A stretch of DNA of 64,000 bases from DATAUD01 sp035511075 (GTDB taxonomy: Bacteria > Verrucomicrobiota > Verrucomicrobiia > Limisphaerales > Palsa-1400), in assembly GCA_035511075.1 (NCBI GenBank), contig DATKFW010000011.1, positions 29,493 to 93,492 on the forward strand, written 5' to 3'. Shown here piece by piece: positions 60,182 through 64,000 of this stretch. The position numbers were made by a program, and so were the translations under genes. Position 1 is the first letter of the stretch. The number at the start of each line of letters is the position of its first letter. Below the pieces are notes generated by a model that saw only the letters and a program-made list of their open reading frames with translations, was not told the DNA's origin and did no database searches.

Positions 60182-62512
60182 TCAGCCCCCGGCCATCGCC
60201 CGGTCGATGGCATTCCACCAGAGATCGTAGAGGTCCGCCACGGGAGGCTTGACTTCGGCGCCGGCCAGTTTGATCGAAAGCTCGCCGCCGCCGACGGTCC
60301 CAATCCGGGCCGCGGGCACGCCCAAAATCCTCGCCCGTTCGACCACTTTTACGAGGTCTCCAGCGGCGATGGAAATGATGACGCGGCTTTGGGTCTCGCC
60401 AAAAAGCAGGGCTTCGACAGGGGTGTTTTCAGGCGCCATGGATGTCAAGTCGATTTGTGCGCCGATCAGGCGCGGAGTCTCACGGGCGATTTGCCGCGAG
60501 ATGCAGCATTCGGCCAGGGCCACGGCCAGGCCGCCTTCGCTGCAATCGTGCGCGCTTTTGATCAGCCCGCAACGGATGAATCCGAGGAGGGTGTGGTGCA
60601 GGCGGGATTCCCTTTCCAAATCGCAACGGGGCGGGACGCCCGTTTTCATTCCGTGCAGGCATTGCAAATAAGCCGAGCCGCCCAGGCCGCGCAATGGATC
60701 GTCGCCGTCAACGGCGTCGCCCAGCAACAGAATGGCGTCGTCCTGATCCTTGAACCACTGGGTGGTGATGTGTTCGGGCTTCTCGATGAGTCCGACCAGG
60801 GCAACGGTGGGCGTGGGATCGATGGGACCGTTCGGACTTTGGTTGTAGAGACTGCAGTTGCCGCCTGTGACCGGAGCGTTGAAGGCGCGGCAGGCCTCGG
60901 CCAAACCGCGCACAGATTCCTTGAGCTGCCAAAATAGTTCGGGATTGTGCGGATTTCCGAAATTCAAGTTGTCGGTTGACCCCAGCGGCGCGGCGCCGGA
61001 ACAGGCGAGGTTTCGCGCCGCTTCAGCCACGGCGATTTTGGCGCCTTCGTAAGGATCCAGATAAACGTAGCCGGCGTTGCAATCGACGGTCAGGGCGATG
61101 AATTTTTCGGGCACCGGGGCGGTTTTGTCTCCGGCGTAATCCGGCAGGGAATCGGCTTTGATGCGAAACACGGCGGCGTCCGACCCGGGACAAACCACCG
61201 AACCGTCGCGCACCATGTGATCGTATTGCCGGTAAACCCAGTTCTTGGACGCAATCGTGGGCCAGGCGAGCAACCGTTTCAGATCGCCGGCGGGGTCCGT
61301 TGACGGCGGAATGGAACCGGCCGAAAATGCGCGGACGGCCTGCAAGTAAGCAGGTTCGCTTGCAGGGGGATGATAAATGGGGGCTTCGTCCGCCAGCATT
61401 CTTGCGGGGATGTCCACGACGTCGATTCCGTTGTGTTTGACAACCATTCGGCCGGTTTGTGTGACACGGCCGATTTCAGCCCACGGGAGGTCCCATTTGT
61501 CGAAAATGCGTTTGACTTCGTCCTCGCGGCCCGCCTTGACGATGATGAGCATGCGTTCCTGCGACTCGCTGAGCATGATTTCGTAGGGGGTCATGTTCGG
61601 GGCGCGCTGGGGCACGCGGGAGAGTTCAATCTCGATGCCGGTTCCGGCGCGGGCCGCGGTCTCGCAAGTCGAGCAGGTCAATCCCGCGGCGCCCATATCC
61701 TGGATGCCGGCGACGGCATCGGTGGCGAGGAGTTCCAGGCAGGCTTCGCAGACCAGTTTTTCCATGAAGGGATCGCCAACCTGCACGGCGCCGCGTTGTT
61801 GATCGGCGGATTCCCGGGTCAAATCCTGGGAGGCAAAGGCGGCGCCAGCAAGGCCATCGCGGCCCGTGGCCGGCCCGACGTAAAAGACCGGATTGCCGAT
61901 GCCTTTGGCCGCGCCGCGGGCGATCTGTTGGTGGCGCAGGACGCCGAGGCAAAACGCGTTGACCAGGGGATTGCCTTCGTAACACTTGTCAAAATAAACT
62001 TCTCCGGCGATGGTCGGTATGCCGAAGCAATTGCCGTAATGGGCGATGCCGCTGACAACGCCGGCAAAGAGGCGGCGATTGTTTGCGGCGCTTCCATTGC
62101 CCTGGATCGGGCCAAAGCGGAGCGAATTGATCGCGCAGACGGGCCTGGCGCCCATGGTGAAGATGTCGCGGATGATCCCGCCAACGCCGGTAGCCGCCCC
62201 TTGAAACGGCTCGACCGCGCTGGGATGATTGTGGGATTCGATTTTAAACGCGATGGCGAGTCCGTCGCCGATATCGATAATGCCGGCGTTTTCCTCGCCC
62301 GCGCCGACGAGGATGCGAGGGGATTTGGTCGGGAAAGTTTTGAGCAGGGGCCGGGTGTTCTTATACGAGCAGTGCTCGCTCCACATGACGGAAAAAACCC
62401 CCAACTCGGTGTAAGTGGGCTGGCGTCCGAGGATGGACTTGATTTTCTCGAATTCCTCCGGGGTGAGATTGTGTTTGCTGACAAGTTCGGGTGTGATCTG
62501 GGGGTCGCTCAT
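60182..62512 (-). CDS. purL: phosphoribosylformylglycinamidine synthase subunit PurL
   Basis: 776 residues, the small PurL type that needs PurS and PurQ. Motifs: MWSEHCSYKNTRPLL, GAGEENAG, FKIESHNHPSAVEPFQGAATGVGG (key part ESHNHPSAVEPF), DMGAAGLTCS, GGNCSLYNQ and SAHDCSEGGLAVALAE. It adds ammonia (from PurQ) to FGAR with ATP, the fourth step of purine synthesis. It is 12 bp downstream of purQ. Confidence 0.97.
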   Translation of the reverse strand: MSDPQITPELVSKHNLTPEEFEKIKSILGRQPTYTELGVFSVMWSEHCSYKNTRPLLKTFPTKSPRILVGAGEENAGIIDIGDGLAIAFKIESHNHPSAVEPFQGAATGVGGIIRDIFTMGARPVCAINSLRFGPIQGNGSAANNRRLFAGVVSGIAHYGNCFGIPTIAGEVYFDKCYEGNPLVNAFCLGVLRHQQIARGAAKGIGNPVFYVGPATGRDGLAGAAFASQDLTRESADQQRGAVQVGDPFMEKLVCEACLELLATDAVAGIQDMGAAGLTCSTCETAARAGTGIEIELSRVPQRAPNMTPYEIMLSESQERMLIIVKAGREDEVKRIFDKWDLPWAEIGRVTQTGRMVVKHNGIDVVDIPARMLADEAPIYHPPASEPAYLQAVRAFSAGSIPPSTDPAGDLKRLLAWPTIASKNWVYRQYDHMVRDGSVVCPGSDAAVFRIKADSLPDYAGDKTAPVPEKFIALTVDCNAGYVYLDPYEGAKIAVAEAARNLACSGAAPLGSTDNLNFGNPHNPELFWQLKESVRGLAEACRAFNAPVTGGNCSLYNQSPNGPIDPTPTVALVGLIEKPEHITTQWFKDQDDAILLLGDAVDGDDPLRGLGGSAYLQCLHGMKTGVPPRCDLERESRLHHTLLGFIRCGLIKSAHDCSEGGLAVALAECCISRQIARETPRLIGAQIDLTSMAPENTPVEALLFGETQSRVIISIAAGDLVKVVERARILGVPAARIGTVGGGELSIKLAGAEVKPPVADLYDLWWNAIDRAMAGG

Positions 62513-62524
62513 GAAAATTGCGCT

Positions 62525-63235
62525 TCAAGCCGCCGCGGCCAGCCTGTTTTCCAGCCATGAAATCAAGCTCTCGAAAATCAAGCGCCCATCCGCGCAGCCC
62601 AGCAAGAGTTCGCTGGCGCGCTCCGGATGCGGCATCAGGCCCGCCACGGTGCGCGCCTCGTTGCAGATCCCCGCGATGTTCCATAACGAGCCATTCGGGT
62701 TGTTCGCCTCGGCCAGCGCGCCGCCGGCATCGCAATACTGCCATAGAATCTGGCGGTTGTTGCGCAGTTTTTCCAGCGTGGCATCGTCGGCAAAATAACA
62801 GCCTTCGCCGTGCGCAATGGGAATGCGGATGATTTTTTCCGGCGGAATTTTGTTGGTGAAAGGCGAATCCTGCGTGGCCGTTTTGATGAACACGTGCTCG
62901 CAACGAAATTGCAGCGATCGGTTGCGGATCAGTGCGCCGGGGAGCAATTGGGCCTCGCAAAGGATTTGGAAGCCGTTGCAAATGCCAAGCACCGGGCCGC
63001 CGTTGGCCGTGAATTGCCGCAGCGATTGCATGATCGGGCTAAACCGCGCGATCGCGCCGGTGCGCAAATAATCCCCGTAGCTGAAACCACCCGGAATGAT
63101 GACCGCGTCGAAGCCCGCGAGCGAATTCTCCTTGTGCCAAACCAGCCGGCCCGAGTGGCCGAGGACGTTTCTTACCACGTGGAGCGCATCCTGATCGCAA
63201 TTGGACGCGGGAAATTGGAGGACGGCAATATTCAT
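62525..63235 (-). CDS. purQ: phosphoribosylformylglycinamidine synthase subunit PurQ
   Basis: 236 residues from the ATG at 63235 (MNIAVLQFPASNCDQD). Class I glutamine amidotransferase: IPGGFSYGDYLRTGAIAR, nucleophile Cys in GICNGFQIL, and the catalytic His-Glu pair in MPHPERAS. It hydrolyses glutamine to supply ammonia to PurL. It directly follows purS (1 bp gap) and precedes purL. Confidence 0.97.
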   Translation of the reverse strand: MNIAVLQFPASNCDQDALHVVRNVLGHSGRLVWHKENSLAGFDAVIIPGGFSYGDYLRTGAIARFSPIMQSLRQFTANGGPVLGICNGFQILCEAQLLPGALIRNRSLQFRCEHVFIKTATQDSPFTNKIPPEKIIRIPIAHGEGCYFADDATLEKLRNNRQILWQYCDAGGALAEANNPNGSLWNIAGICNEARTVAGLMPHPERASELLLGCADGRLIFESLISWLENRLAAAA

Positions 63236-63236
63236 T

Positions 63237-63476
63237 TCATTCGATTTCGAAACGGTAATCCTCAATGACGGGATTGCTTAGTATTTTGTGGCACGCCTCG
63301 TCGATTTGTTTGTGCCAGGCAACCTTGTCGGAGTCGGGAAGTTCGATTTCCAGATATTTGCCGACATGCACGTCGCCGATGCCTTTGTAGCCCATGTGTT
63401 CGAGGGCGCCCTGGATGGTTTTGCCCTGCGGATCGAGCACGGCCTTTTTTGGTGTAACTATAATCTTGGCTTTCAT
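63237..63476 (-). CDS. purS: phosphoribosylformylglycinamidine synthase subunit PurS
   Basis: 79 residues from the ATG at 63476 (MKAKIIVTPKKAVLDPQGKT). Typical PurS length and motifs: LDPQGKTIQGALEHMGY, VGKYLEIEL and LSNPVIEDYRFEIE at the C terminus. It bridges PurL and PurQ. The same frame is open upstream of the ATG, without a stop, into the next gene on the strand. No Shine-Dalgarno sequence is seen before the ATG. Confidence 0.9.
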   Translation of the reverse strand: MKAKIIVTPKKAVLDPQGKTIQGALEHMGYKGIGDVHVGKYLEIELPDSDKVAWHKQIDEACHKILSNPVIEDYRFEIE

Positions 63477-64000
63477 GTTAATGGCGCGCTGCCAGCGGCA
63501 CGCCCCGATGTTAAGGGAGGCGGCGAGACATGCCAGTTTTTTTTGGGCGCCCAACGACGAAGTTCGAAAGGCGGAGGCAGAATTTGCGCCTGCACTTGAC
63601 GTTTTCGTTGGAAGGTTCAGCCAGTTTTGAAAATCGTCGCTTGCCAGGGTGTTCCTGGCCAGCAGCGCGTAGCCGTCGGTGAGGGGATGGCTGTCGTCGG
63701 CGTAGAGCGGGCTGGGCAACACCGCGGGAACCAGATGCGGAATCTTGTTGTCCGTCAACCACGCCGTGACGCCGTCGCGGAGGTTGCGGTAAGGAGCGAG
63801 GCTGTCCTGGGCAACCATGTGTTCATTGAAGGGGCCAAGGATCACAAAAACGTCATCGCCCCGTTCACGCAGGGTATTGACGATCCGTCGAAATGCGCCC
63901 CACTGAAGGGAGGTATCCAGATTAACCCATTCAAAGGGCGTGGGCCCGCCAGTCTCAGACCAGGGCTTGTGGCGGGGACTCCCCTCCCTTCTCCCTCCCC
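63477..64000 (-). CDS. SGNH-hydrolase-like protein, C-terminal part, in frame with purS
   Basis: Open to the window edge, so the N terminus is outside. Readable parts include VFVILGPFNEHM and ADDSHPLTDGYALLA, the latter matching block V of SGNH hydrolases (Asp and His as DxxH). The last 45 or so residues before purS (from about NLPTKTSSAG to RWQRAIN) have no domain character. There is no stop before the purS ATG, so either the gene has lost its stop, or the true end is obscured by a frameshift or sequencing error, or the two are fused. Substrate unknown. Confidence 0.55.

Noticed and set aside
61370..62560. 396-codon plus-strand open frame opposite purL
   Set aside because: It lies antisense to purL, which has all family motifs; no protein pattern in the plus frame.

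Overview
The window reads as chromosomal DNA of a Verrucomicrobiota-like, Gram-negative bacterium (Pedosphaera/Limisphaerales-type is my best guess). This rests on several things seen together: lipopolysaccharide genes (Kdo hydroxylase, heptosyltransferase), a complete-looking type II secretion (T2SS) operon with Gly-rich secretin parts, a prepilin-like secreted protein, a DUF6600 protein, an ArgJ with an extra loop, and fairly high GC throughout. The lineage call is inference; no rRNA is present.

Layout. 1-4.3 kb: surface or envelope genes (a partial protease-fold-like protein, a GT2 glycosyltransferase, a coiled-coil membrane protein, a zinc-ribbon pair). 4.6-12.7 kb: housekeeping and metabolic singles (peroxiredoxin, mnmA, argJ, Tat-exported ferritin-like protein, aldo/keto reductase, glycerate kinase, HTH-metallo-beta-lactamase fold protein). 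12.7-14.4 kb: ilvN-ilvC, preceded by a short Val-rich leader peptide and an intrinsic terminator, that is, a probable attenuator. 14.4-15.9 kb: an overlapping AAA ATPase/TOPRIM (DUF3226) pair that resembles anti-phage OLD- or PARIS-type modules. 16-17.5 kb: a sugar isomerase-like protein and a stand-alone receiver. 17.5-32.1 kb (minus strand): one long run gspE-F-G-H-I-J-K-L-M-C-like, then a secretin split into two genes, then a histidine kinase and an NtrC-type regulator.

32.9-38.7 kb holds the most striking structure. A membrane protein gene and a two-domain nucleoside diphosphate kinase gene converge, and an AIPR-family (abortive phage infection) gene sits between them, bracketed by a 368-bp direct repeat. 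The repeat contains the 3' ends of both neighbouring genes. Its copies differ at 14 sites by my hand alignment, mostly synonymous, with no gap. The defence gene therefore seems to have arrived together with allelic gene ends from a relative.

38.8-46.6 kb: acyl-CoA synthetase, then secreted or surface proteins (prepilin-like protein, 16-repeat beta-propeller, DUF6600 protein with a 42-bp tandem repeat tail). 46.7-52.5 kb: ABC exporter, an ECF sigma factor with a small membrane protein and a CpxP-like periplasmic protein, a lipoprotein followed directly by a MITE-like palindrome, and an Rrf2 regulator. 52.5-60.1 kb: leuB-like dehydrogenase, acetyltransferase, a GmhB-like HAD protein with altered catalytic residues, Kdo hydroxylase, a tRNA-Leu remnant, a ParE-type toxin-antitoxin pair, heptosyltransferase, phosphoesterase, acylphosphatase. 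60.2-63.5 kb: purS-purQ-purL. The right edge holds the C-terminal part of an SGNH-hydrolase-like gene that runs in frame into purS.

Start codons were re-chosen by eye where the longest open frame was implausible. Family assignments rest on remembered motifs, not on searches.
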